Of a DNA stretch of 64,000 bases, positions 42,839 to 50,737 are shown in pieces (the first letter of the stretch is position 1; each line of letters begins with the position of its first letter). Origin of the DNA: an uncultured Bacteroides sp. (GTDB taxonomy: Bacteria > Bacteroidota > Bacteroidia > Bacteroidales > Bacteroidaceae); contig CABUKU010000007.1 in the NCBI GenBank assembly GCA_902492205.1, forward strand, positions 62,001 through 126,000. Direction: 5' to 3'. A program made the position numbers and the translations under genes. The notes under the pieces were generated by a model, which was not told the DNA's origin, made no database searches, and saw only the letters and a list, made by a program, of their open reading frames with translations.

Positions 42839-43996
42839 ATGATGAAATTAAAATACTTATTAGCTCTTGTAACAGTTCTGGTTCTTTGTTTTTCATGTAA
42901 GAATGAAGATGAATACAAAGATGTTATATTTGTTACAGGTGCAGAAACAGATGTTACTGCACACATGACTGTAGACGGACCGGCAACATTCGGAGTGAGT
43001 GCCACTTGTACTGCAAAGTTGGACAAAGATGTTGCTGTAAACTTTACGATTGATAATTCTTTAGTAGATGCTTATAACCGAAAGTTCAATAGGAATTACA
43101 AAGTATTACCTAAAGGTTGTTATGCTTTGGCTACAGATAAGTCTGTTATACCGGCAGGATATAGTGTCTCCGATCCTATAATGTTTGACTTAACTTCGGC
43201 AGAAGATTTTGAGGAAGGAGCAACTTATGTAGTTCCTGTTTCTATAACTAATGCAGAGGGAGGAATTGATATTTTGGAATCATGCAAAACCCTCTATATT
43301 GTAATTAATAAGACTATTATTACAAAGGCTGCTTATTTGAATTCTAACTATCTGGAGGTGCCTAAGTTTAAAGAACATCCTGAATTGAAGGCTCTGAATG
43401 CATTTACAATGGAAACTCGCATTTATGCAAATAATTTCCAACCGAGAGATCCGAGAATCAGTTCTATTATTGGTATTGAAGATAGTGAAACATTCTTGTT
43501 ACGCTTTGGCGATGCCAGTCTTGATCCGGGACAATTACAACTTACAGCCGGAGATCAGATTACAAGTGAATCTCCTTGTGTGACGAAGAAATGGTATCAT
43601 GTAGCTGCGGTGTTTGACGGTCACAGTACAAAACTTTATTTGGATGGTGTATTGCTTGGTTCTAAAGAAATGAGTAACCGTAAAAACCCGGTTAATTTAT
43701 ATGATGGCGGTACATTCCGTATGGGGTATTCATATAATGGTCGTTACTTAGATGGATATATCAGTGAAACACGTGTATGGACGAGAGTATTGAGTGCTGC
43801 CGAATTGACAAATAATAAATGTTATGTGGATCCTGCTTCAGAAGGATTATTGGCATATTGGAGGTTTAATTCTTCGGATCAGACAGAAGACGGTAAAACT
43901 GTTGTTAGGGATATGACAGGTCATGGTTATGATGCTATTGCGCGGAGAGCTCATGGAGACAATGATTGGATGGAAGCTGTGCGTTGTCCGGAATGA
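42839..43996 (+). CDS. Surface lipoprotein with DUF1735 and LamG/concanavalin-like domains
   Basis: 385 residues, lipobox VLCFSCKNE. One DUF1735 domain (about 30-150; FTIDNSLVDAYNRKFNRNYKVLP) is followed by a LamG-like jelly roll (about 160-385; WYHVAAVFDGHSTKLYLDG, YLDGYISETRVWTRVLSAAEL). It probably binds the target glycan or glycoprotein. It is the last gene of this transcription unit, followed by two hairpins. DUF1735-LamG proteins occur in the high-mannose N-glycan locus of B. thetaiotaomicron, which fits with the GH18 gene here. Confidence 0.87.
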   Translation: MMKLKYLLALVTVLVLCFSCKNEDEYKDVIFVTGAETDVTAHMTVDGPATFGVSATCTAKLDKDVAVNFTIDNSLVDAYNRKFNRNYKVLPKGCYALATDKSVIPAGYSVSDPIMFDLTSAEDFEEGATYVVPVSITNAEGGIDILESCKTLYIVINKTIITKAAYLNSNYLEVPKFKEHPELKALNAFTMETRIYANNFQPRDPRISSIIGIEDSETFLLRFGDASLDPGQLQLTAGDQITSESPCVTKKWYHVAAVFDGHSTKLYLDGVLLGSKEMSNRKNPVNLYDGGTFRMGYSYNGRYLDGYISETRVWTRVLSAAELTNNKCYVDPASEGLLAYWRFNSSDQTEDGKTVVRDMTGHGYDAIARRAHGDNDWMEAVRCPE

Positions 43997-44034
43997 TTTG
44001 AATGTAGAGCTGGTTAGGTAGCTCATTGACAGCT

Positions 44035-44072
44035 ATGTGTCCGGATGGATTTAATTCATTCGGACACATTTT
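44035..44072 (+). terminator. Terminator of the glycan-uptake operon
   Basis: Nine-base stem (44035-44043 with 44061-44069) followed by a short T-run. Confidence 0.7.
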
Positions 44073-44093
44073 ACAGGTTAGAATTATATACTA

Positions 44094-44129
44094 AAGACGC
44101 CCGTTATACAGTAGTATGACGGGCGTCTT
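44094..44129. terminator. Second hairpin, probably bidirectional terminator
   Basis: An 11-base perfect stem, AAGACGCCCGT with its complement at 44119-44129, placed between convergent genes. Confidence 0.65.
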
Positions 44130-44179
44130 GATATATGTAAGATAATAATTATTATAAATCTATTTTATAATTGATTTAA

Positions 44180-44956
44180 TTAGAATGCATAACCAAATCC
44201 CACATTAAGATAGATAGGATACATGGCGAAAGTAATGGTTTGGAAATCTTTTTCAAAAACATCATTCAAGCCCCAAGTTAAGTCTGCAAATACATTCAAA
44301 TGCTTGAATGCTCTCCATTCGGTACCTATTTGTGCACCCCATTGGAACTTACGTAAGTTATCGGAGAAATCATAAGATGCTTTTTTATCCCCTTCAAATA
44401 CAACTTTAGCCCCTGTTGGGTTATCTTCTCTCAGATACCCTTCATAAACATCTCCGGAGAAATCACCGTTTGTCATGAATGATACATAAGGTCCCGCACT
44501 TAGATTAACACGAGGAGATAATTGGTATTTGACAAGTACAGGAATAGAGAAATAGGAGTTTCTGACTTTAGTTCTCACTTTACCTGTCCACATACCTTTA
44601 ACTGTACTTCCGCCATCGGTTATTTCCATGCCATAGTTCTTAACGCGGGCTCTGGCTTCCATTCCTTTATTTTCTAATTTGAGACCTAATGCTACTCCCC
44701 ATTTCTTTTGAGCATCTAACCATTTGGTTATATTTCCTTCAATAGAAAGACATACTGTAGGTCTATAACCGGTTAAAGCTCTGATTTCTTCAGGTAATGG
44801 AATGGGAGAAACTCCACCAATATTGAAACCTGCTTTAATCTCATAGTCTAACCCTCTTAATGAAGACCAAATGATACCCTGGTTTCTTTCTTCTTGTGCG
44901 TTTACAATAGTGATAAATGCAAAGGCAAATAAACACGCTAATATATTCTTTTTCAT
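44180..44956 (-). CDS. Outer-membrane beta-barrel protein (PorT-like)
   Basis: 258 residues, signal peptide (ILACLFAFAFITIVNA), then alternating strands of an eight-stranded type barrel, ending in YLNVGFGYAF with a terminal phenylalanine as needed for outer-membrane insertion. RVNLSAGPYVSF is characteristic of the family. It lies 16 bases after the PCMD lipoprotein gene, so they share a transcript. Role unknown; possibly an accessory of the neighbouring glycan locus. Confidence 0.82.
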   Translation of the reverse strand: MKKNILACLFAFAFITIVNAQEERNQGIIWSSLRGLDYEIKAGFNIGGVSPIPLPEEIRALTGYRPTVCLSIEGNITKWLDAQKKWGVALGLKLENKGMEARARVKNYGMEITDGGSTVKGMWTGKVRTKVRNSYFSIPVLVKYQLSPRVNLSAGPYVSFMTNGDFSGDVYEGYLREDNPTGAKVVFEGDKKASYDFSDNLRKFQWGAQIGTEWRAFKHLNVFADLTWGLNDVFEKDFQTITFAMYPIYLNVGFGYAF

Positions 44957-44972
44957 TATTTGTACTCTTAGA

Positions 44973-46076
44973 TTAGTTTTCTTTATACATTAATTGCACT
45001 TCGTCAATATATAAGGTACTGCCCACTGCACCTTTAAATTTATCACCTTCAATACTTGAAGAAAATACGATAGAAATATTATATTTTCCTTCAGCCAATT
45101 TATTCTTATCTATGGTTTTACCGGGTAAGCTTATAAAAGGAAGATAGAACTGAGTCCATTCATCTGTTTCTTTTTGATTGTCAATGCGTGCAATGGAAAT
45201 TAAATTAGGACTTGTAAGAGCATTTGTTCCATCAAGTGTTTTAGCTTTATCATCTGTTTCATAAAAAATGGCATAAATATCACATTTATCTGTTTTATTA
45301 TCAACTGGTTTGCCATCTTCACTAAATACACTGCCCGCTTTATATTTATAATAGCCTGTAAGGTAGGTTGGAACAAATTCGAAAGGCATTCCGAATTTTG
45401 TAGCTTTTAAGGCATTTGTAAGAGCGCTCAATACATCGAATTTTCCCATAAATAAATTACCGGCTGCAATAGGCATGCCCATACCTTCTCCAAAAGGCCC
45501 TGTTGATTTGGTTTCTAGTTTTAGGCATTTCCCTTCTTTCCCGCCATCAGCAGAAACTGTGGGAAACCCGCTTGGCGTTTTGCTCTCAGGCGTACCTGTC
45601 AAAGCATATCCCGGATTGCCACTTGCCCAATCCATGATATTGTTGCCTTTAGCATCTTTTTCATAAAAGATTTGATATTTGTTATTATCATTTAATCTGA
45701 AATCTTCAAAATGATATATTGTACTGATTCCGGCATCAATGAAAGTTACCTCATATTTCTTTTTCCATTTCCCATCTTGTGAGGTAACGGTATAATACTG
45801 CGGAGTAGTGAAATCGCGTTCCTTACCACTTGCAGGATCTATACTGGCTCCCGGTGTCAAGGTAAATTCGGGAGCAAGTTTATCCATGGGAGTATCTTTT
45901 TTTACGAGGATTGTAATTTTATCATTCGTAATGATAGGATCCATCTTTAAAATATCTCCCGGAACTTGACACGTAAGAATATCCGCTTCGGCATTAGGCG
46001 CTTCATCTTTGATACAAGATACAAAGGTGAGGCAAAGGATGAGGTTGAATAATAATAGTTTCAGTTTCATCTTCAT
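44973..46076 (-). CDS. PCMD-domain lipoprotein
   Basis: 367 residues with a lipoprotein signal (LCLTFVSCIKDE). An N-terminal beta domain (ITILVKKDTPMDKLAPEFTLTPGASIDPASG) precedes the putative carbohydrate metabolism domain (ISTIYHFEDFRLN... to the ending LYIDEVQLMY). PCMD proteins are found near SusC/SusD loci and are thought to bind carbohydrate; no enzyme activity is established. A -7 element (TACCTTTG on the minus strand, 46127-46134) lies upstream. Confidence 0.83.
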   Translation of the reverse strand: MKMKLKLLLFNLILCLTFVSCIKDEAPNAEADILTCQVPGDILKMDPIITNDKITILVKKDTPMDKLAPEFTLTPGASIDPASGKERDFTTPQYYTVTSQDGKWKKKYEVTFIDAGISTIYHFEDFRLNDNNKYQIFYEKDAKGNNIMDWASGNPGYALTGTPESKTPSGFPTVSADGGKEGKCLKLETKSTGPFGEGMGMPIAAGNLFMGKFDVLSALTNALKATKFGMPFEFVPTYLTGYYKYKAGSVFSEDGKPVDNKTDKCDIYAIFYETDDKAKTLDGTNALTSPNLISIARIDNQKETDEWTQFYLPFISLPGKTIDKNKLAEGKYNISIVFSSSIEGDKFKGAVGSTLYIDEVQLMYKEN

Positions 46077-46126
46077 TAAATTTTTAGTTTAGACACTTTT
46101 TCTATAAAAAAGCGAAATTTTGGCTG

Positions 46127-46134
46127 CAAAGGTA
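46127..46134 (-). promoter_or_regulatory. -7 element of the PCMD operon
   Basis: TACCTTTG on the minus strand about 50 bases upstream of the start codon. No clear TTTG at the usual -33 distance. Confidence 0.5.
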
Positions 46135-46312
46135 CTTCTTTTTTTTATCATTCGTTGCAACTGTTTGTTAAATAACTTTTTTTAGTTGACAAACAAAGTG
46201 TAAGCATCTCAGTGTTTTATTAATATTTATTCGCTAACAAGTGGTTACATTTTATTTTATTATTACCTTTGTAGCAATCTTATAAACAACTCAAACAGAG
46301 ACTATATTTGTG

Positions 46313-47593
46313 ATGAACGAATCGGAAAGAAAACAGATTATAGCGTTAGTAAAACGCGAAGTTATTCCGGCAATCGGGTGTACAGAACCTATTGCCGTAG
46401 CTTTGGCTGTAGCTAAAGCAAGTGAAACTTTAGGCCGTTTGCCGGAGAAGATTACTGTGTATTTGAGTGCTAATATCTTGAAGAATGCCATGGGAGTGGG
46501 GATTCCCGGAACAGGTATGATTGGTTTGCCTATCGCTGTGGCTCTCGGTGCATTGATCGGTAAATCGGAATATCAGCTTGAAGTATTGAAAGACAGTACT
46601 CCTCAGGCTGTGGAGCAAGGCAAAGAGATGATAGCCGGAAAACGGATCAATATCTGTCTGAAAGATAATATAGAAGAAAAGCTATATATTGAAGCTATTT
46701 GTGAAGCAGGTGATGAAAAGGCCGTGGCTACCATTGCCGGAGGACATACATGCTTTATCTATGTGGCTAAAAATAATGAAGTGCTGTTTAGTAAATGTCA
46801 ATCTTCGAAAGGCGAATGTGCCGGGGATGATTTGGTGCTGAACCTTCGTAAAGTATATGACTTTGCAACTACCGCTCCTTTGGATGAAATCCGTTTCATT
46901 CTTGAAACGGCGCGTTTAAACAAAGCTGCCGCTGAAAGTTCTTTCAAAGGAAACTATGGCCATTCATTAGGTAAAACCATGCGCGGTAAATATGAAAAAG
47001 AAATAATGGGCGATTGCGTGTTCTCTCATATTCTTTCTTATACTTCAGGTGCTTGCGATGCCCGTATGGCAGGAGCCATGATTCCGGTTATGAGTAATTC
47101 GGGAAGCGGCAATCAAGGTATTTCTGCAACTATGCCGGTATTGGTTTATGCTGAAGATACCCATAAGTCGGAAGAAGAGTTAATCCGCGCGTTGATGTTA
47201 AGCCACCTTACTGTTATTTATATTAAACAAAGTTTAGGACGTTTATCCGCACTTTGCGGATGCGTAGTGGCAGCAACAGGTTCAAGCTGTGGCATCACTT
47301 ATTTAATGGGTGGCAGCTACGAACAGATTTGTTATGCTGTGAAGAACATGATTGGCAATATTACCGGAATGATTTGTGATGGTGCAAAACCAAGCTGTGC
47401 CATGAAAGTTACCAGTGGAGTTTCTACTGCGGTTCTTTCTGCAATGCTCGCTATGGAAGATAAATCCGTGACTTCGGTGGAAGGTATTATTGATGATGAT
47501 GTAGACAAGTGCATCAGGAATCTGACCTTGATCGGTTCTAAGGGAATGAATGAAACCGATAAACTTGTTCTTGAAATAATGATAAGTAAATAG
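46313..47593 (+). CDS. L-cysteine desulfidase family protein (UPF0597/YhaM/CyuA)
   Basis: 426 residues from ATG 46313 (a GTG sits one codon earlier). IGCTEPIAVALAVAKA supplies the first cluster cysteine (Cys23); further cysteines in LCGCVVAATGSSCG and MICDGAKPSCAMK are in positions expected for a [4Fe-4S] enzyme. Family members break cysteine into pyruvate, ammonia and sulfide. It stands near a MalY/PatB-type lyase on the other strand, so both may serve thiol amino acid use. A TACCTTTG -7 box at 46264-46271 is likely its promoter. Confidence 0.85.
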   Translation: MNESERKQIIALVKREVIPAIGCTEPIAVALAVAKASETLGRLPEKITVYLSANILKNAMGVGIPGTGMIGLPIAVALGALIGKSEYQLEVLKDSTPQAVEQGKEMIAGKRINICLKDNIEEKLYIEAICEAGDEKAVATIAGGHTCFIYVAKNNEVLFSKCQSSKGECAGDDLVLNLRKVYDFATTAPLDEIRFILETARLNKAAAESSFKGNYGHSLGKTMRGKYEKEIMGDCVFSHILSYTSGACDARMAGAMIPVMSNSGSGNQGISATMPVLVYAEDTHKSEEELIRALMLSHLTVIYIKQSLGRLSALCGCVVAATGSSCGITYLMGGSYEQICYAVKNMIGNITGMICDGAKPSCAMKVTSGVSTAVLSAMLAMEDKSVTSVEGIIDDDVDKCIRNLTLIGSKGMNETDKLVLEIMISK

Positions 47594-47594
47594 T

Positions 47595-47657
47595 GATTAG
47601 CGGGTTAGTGTTTAGTGATTAGTATGATATTAATCACTAATCACTAATCCGCTAAAC
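47595..47657. repeat. 31-base inverted repeat with heptamer substructure
   Basis: Arms 47595-47625 and 47627-47657 match at 27 of 31 positions around a single base. Each arm is made of near-copies of TTAGTGA or its complement. It lies between convergent genes and could form a strong cruciform or a bidirectional terminator. Confidence 0.8.
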
Positions 47658-47663
47658 ATTATA

Positions 47664-48248
47664 TTAGTGGCAGTGTCCGCATCCGCAGCTATCTCCGCAA
47701 CCTTCATCGTTGCATCCGTCACCACAGCCTTCTTCTCCGCAGCCACATCCGCAACCGCCGTGACCGCCCATCGCATTAACCATATTCTGGATTTCTTCGT
47801 TGGTAGCGATACGTGATTCAAGAACTTCACCGGAGAAAGTCAGGTCTTCACCTGCCAACGGGTGGTTCAAGTCAACTACTACAACATCGTCTTTCACTTC
47901 CACTACGGTAGCATTCATACGGTTACCTTCCGAGTCCATCAAAGGAACTACGTTACCGGCAAAAATACGTTCTGTGTCAAACTTGCCTTCTATTTCAAAG
48001 ATGTTTTTGGGTAAATCCAAAACATGTTCTTCATTATATTCTCCGTAAGCGTTTTCTGATTTGATAGTGAATTCGAATTTGTCTCCGGCTTGCAAGCCTG
48101 CCACTTGTTCTTCGAAAGCATCAAGAGTAGTACCCATTCCTGAGATAAACTCGAACGGACGTTCTTTAGTTGCCTTTTCCACTAAGTCTTTATCACTGTC
48201 ATACAAATCGTATGATACACTGATGAATCTGTTTGGTGTAATTTCCAT
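47664..48248 (-). CDS. slyD: SlyD-like FKBP-type peptidyl-prolyl isomerase
   Basis: 194 residues. The FKBP core (VSYDLYDSDKDLVEKA, then FEFISGMGTTLDAFEEQVAGLQAGD) with the inserted flap domain (about 75-125) resembles SlyD. The C-terminus is a metal-binding tail with about a dozen cysteines and several histidines (GGHGGCGCGCGEEGCGDG). SlyD helps fold proteins and delivers nickel in other bacteria. A role in metal storage is inferred. Confidence 0.92.
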   Translation of the reverse strand: MEITPNRFISVSYDLYDSDKDLVEKATKERPFEFISGMGTTLDAFEEQVAGLQAGDKFEFTIKSENAYGEYNEEHVLDLPKNIFEIEGKFDTERIFAGNVVPLMDSEGNRMNATVVEVKDDVVVVDLNHPLAGEDLTFSGEVLESRIATNEEIQNMVNAMGGHGGCGCGCGEEGCGDGCNDEGCGDSCGCGHCH

Positions 48249-48311
48249 TTATTCTAATTGTCAAATTGTTATTTTCAGATTATTCTGAATTTGCAAAGAT
48301 ACGAATAATTT

Positions 48312-49490
48312 CTACTCGAACCGTTCCTTGTACGCTATTTTCAGATTATTAAGTGCTTTTTGCAGTGTGCCTTTAGGGCAGCCGATGTTCATGCGCATGA
48401 ATCCGGTTCCTTCTTTTCCAAACATTGCTCCATCGTTCATGGCAAGGTGAACGTCTTCCACAAAGAATTTAATCAGTTCTTCCTGAGACAGTTCGAGCTC
48501 CCGGCAATCGAGGAATACCAGATAAGAAGCCTGTGGACGGATAGCTTTAATCTTCGGTGCATGCTCTTTAAGGAAAGTATCGAGATAATTTATGTTGCTT
48601 TGAATGTATTCGGTAACTTGGCTTAACCATTCGCTTCCGTTTTTGTAAGCAGCAGCTACTGCAATGAAAGCAAATACATGTCCGTTGCCCAATTCGCTGT
48701 TTTCAACGAATGCACTGAACCTTTCTTTTAACTCTTTATTAGGGATAACGGCATAAGAACTGCTTAAGCCGGGGATATTGAATGCTTTGCTGGCTGCCAT
48801 GAATGATATGGAATTGCAACGTGCCTTTTCCGAAACTGTGGCAAATGCCGTATGTTCCTGTCCGGGCAATGCAAGATCGGCATGGATTTCATCGGAAACA
48901 ACGACAATGTTATTCTCATGGCAGATGTCTGCGATAACTTCCAGTTCTTCTTTTGTCCAGATACGTCCGCCGGGATTATGAGGATTGCAAAGCAGCAAGA
49001 GTTTACAGTCTTTATCAATGATTCGTTTCAAGTGCTCTATATCCATCTTGTATTGTCCGTCCTCCAGTATCAACGGGTTATATGCAGGGATGCGTCCGTT
49101 CTTTTCGGTTACAAGAAAGAAAGGGTGATAAACCGGAGTCTGGATAATTACCTTATCACCCGGTTTGGTGAAACATTGGATGGCAAAAGCAAGTCCGGGC
49201 ACAATTCCGGGAGTAAACTGAATCATATCTTCAGTTATATCCAACTGATGTCTCTCTTTTTGCCACTTGATAATGTTTTCTTTATAGGAATTGCAGGGGC
49301 AAGTGTAGCCCAATACTTCATGTTCGCAACGTTTGCGTATGGCATCCATTATAAAAGGAGGGGTGCGGAAGTCCATGTCTGCCACCCACATGGGGATAAG
49401 GTCATTTCTTCCCCAATTAGTCTGCACGCCTTCTACCTTTATAGAGTCGGTTCCTGTCCGGTCTATTATTTCATCGAAGTTATATTTCAT
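48312..49490 (-). CDS. MalY/PatB-family PLP enzyme (cystathionine beta-lyase)
   Basis: 392 residues of the fold-type I aminotransferase family. PLP lysine in FMAASKAFNIPGL; NPHNPGGRIW and VVSDEIHADLALPG are the diagnostic class I/II motifs of the MalY/PatB group. It would split cystathionine or cysteine into a thiol, pyruvate and ammonia. The neighbouring cysteine desulfidase supports a role in sulfur amino acid metabolism. The start is at the usual MKYNFDEIIDRTGTDSIK sequence. Confidence 0.92.
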   Translation of the reverse strand: MKYNFDEIIDRTGTDSIKVEGVQTNWGRNDLIPMWVADMDFRTPPFIMDAIRKRCEHEVLGYTCPCNSYKENIIKWQKERHQLDITEDMIQFTPGIVPGLAFAIQCFTKPGDKVIIQTPVYHPFFLVTEKNGRIPAYNPLILEDGQYKMDIEHLKRIIDKDCKLLLLCNPHNPGGRIWTKEELEVIADICHENNIVVVSDEIHADLALPGQEHTAFATVSEKARCNSISFMAASKAFNIPGLSSSYAVIPNKELKERFSAFVENSELGNGHVFAFIAVAAAYKNGSEWLSQVTEYIQSNINYLDTFLKEHAPKIKAIRPQASYLVFLDCRELELSQEELIKFFVEDVHLAMNDGAMFGKEGTGFMRMNIGCPKGTLQKALNNLKIAYKERFE

Positions 49491-49656
49491 AATTCATTGT
49501 TTTAAAGTGATTCACAAAGATAATTAATATAATGCATATGTGATTATATGCTCCAAAATGATTGTGAATGTTACGATTGTGTTACATATTAAACTTGATA
49601 TAAATCAAATAATGTACATTTTGTATGCTTATTGAAGCTGTTTTATGGAAATATGT

Positions 49657-49687
49657 TTTGATGCTATAAAACATGTTTCTATCTTTG
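49657..49687 (+). promoter_or_regulatory. Promoter of the small secreted protein gene
   Basis: TTTG (49657-49660), 19-base spacer, TATCTTTG (49680-49687). It leaves an AT-rich leader of about 115 bases with repeated TTAGGTA/TTTAGGT words before ATG 49810. The rest of the gap 49491-49656 holds nothing recognisable. Confidence 0.75.
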
Positions 49688-49809
49688 CAGAGTAATAAAG
49701 AAGAAATATAGGTAAAAGTATTAGTTTATTAGGTATTAAGTTTTTAAGGTATTTAGTTTTTAGGTACAAGTTTTGTTTTTAGGTTTAACAATTTAATTCA
49801 GTAGGTATT

Positions 49810-50154
49810 ATGAAACGTTTAAGCTTAGTTTTTGTAGTAGCATTATGTATGTGTACTACTGTGTTCGCTGAGAAAGGTGCAGAAACAGAAAATTTGAGTG
49901 TTGATGCAAGTAAATTGAGTAAATGCTTGAACTTGTCTTCACAACAAACAGAAAATGTTACCTCTATTTGTGAATATTTTAATGAGAGAATGCAGGCAGT
50001 GAAGAACTCCAGCAAAAAGAGAAAGAAAGATGTGTTGCACAATGCCATTTATGGTAATTTGAAGTTGATGAAAGGTGAATTATCCAAAGAGCAATATGCT
50101 AAATACTTGGAATTGATGAACCTCACTTTGAAGAACAGGGGCATTGAATTGTAA
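49810..50154 (+). CDS. Small exported protein of unknown function
   Basis: 114 residues with a clear signal peptide (RLSLVFVVALCMCTTVFA) and a mature, helical, lysine-rich part of about 95 residues (LSKCLNLSSQQTENVTSICEYFNERMQ, then KKDVLHNAIYGNLKLMKGELSKEQYAKYLELMN). The pattern of heptad-like helices and the final LSKEQYAKYLELMN resembles small periplasmic Spy/CpxP-like Bacteroides proteins, but I cannot name the family. It has its own promoter and terminator, suggesting strong independent expression. Confidence 0.75.
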   Translation: MKRLSLVFVVALCMCTTVFAEKGAETENLSVDASKLSKCLNLSSQQTENVTSICEYFNERMQAVKNSSKKRKKDVLHNAIYGNLKLMKGELSKEQYAKYLELMNLTLKNRGIEL

Positions 50155-50175
50155 ATGATAGGTAAATGAAAGAAG

Positions 50176-50200
50176 AAGGAGGCTTTGGCCTCCTTTTTTT
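50176..50200 (+). terminator. Terminator of the small secreted protein gene
   Basis: Eight-base stem AAGGAGGC with GCCTCCTT and a run of seven T or more. Confidence 0.9.
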
Positions 50201-50509
50201 GTGCTCTTATGCAAGCACTTTCCCGCCGGATGTTAAGTGATTTATTCAGTATTGTTAATGCCTTTTATACTAATGAGTTAGTAACTTGACAGCTGTCAAG
50301 TTATTAACTATTCTGTATGAATGGACTAAATCATAGGGATAAAGGTGTTTAACAGAGCACTATGGAAGTCTTAACATCGCTATTGAATGAAATAGACATA
50401 AAATAATGAAGAACTAATGATTAATAGCTTTGTTTTGTGATAAAACAAGATAAAAAACGTTCTTTTTCTTACGATTATTAATATTAGCAATAAAAATATC
50501 TTCAAATTG
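50201..50509. other. Noncoding stretch before the ilv leader
   Basis: AT-rich with no supported gene. A short inverted word, AGTTAGTAACTTGACA followed by TGTCAAGTTATTAACT near 50276-50310, forms a dyad that could be a protein-binding site or hairpin; nothing else stands out. Confidence 0.4.
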
Positions 50510-50540
50510 TTTGGAGATTACAAAAAAGGCTGTACCTTTG
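50510..50540 (+). promoter_or_regulatory. Promoter of the ilv operon
   Basis: TTTG (50510-50513), 19 bases, TACCTTTG (50533-50540) followed by C. The transcript would begin near 50547, about 20 bases before the leader peptide. Confidence 0.85.
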
Positions 50541-50567
50541 CGTCATCATTAAAAAAGAAACAATAGT

Positions 50568-50642
50568 ATGATTGCAATTACATCCATTAACCTGATTCTC
50601 GTGAACGTCATTCGTCTCGTGGTGCTACCATCAAGAGCGTGA
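50568..50642 (+). CDS. ilv leader peptide (24 aa)
   Basis: ATG 50568 to TGA 50640-50642. The peptide contains five Ile, four Leu and four Val among 24 residues (it begins MIAITSINLILV and continues NVIRLVVLP). Such a composition is the mark of attenuation by branched-chain amino acid supply: a ribosome stalled on scarce aminoacyl-tRNAs changes the fold of the following RNA. The stop codon lies inside the sequence that pairs to form the antiterminator. Confidence 0.88.
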   Translation: MIAITSINLILVNVIRLVVLPSRA

Positions 50643-50717
50643 GAAAGGTTGTGTGTATGTATTAGCGTACTTAAAGATATTATTTGAAGCCTTTCTCACT
50701 GAGTTGAGAGAGGCTTT
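50639..50717 (+). promoter_or_regulatory. ilv attenuator (antiterminator and terminator)
   Basis: GTGAGAAAGG at 50639-50648 is the perfect complement of CCTTTCTCAC at 50690-50699. The latter is also the 5' arm of a terminator hairpin whose 3' arm (TGAGAGAGGCTT) ends in a T-run at about 50713-50719. The two pairings exclude each other, the layout of a leader-peptide attenuator. A ribosome that stalls on the leader codons would leave the first arm free and permit read-through into ilvD. Confidence 0.85.
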
Positions 50718-50737
50718 TTAATTAATAAGAAATAGAG

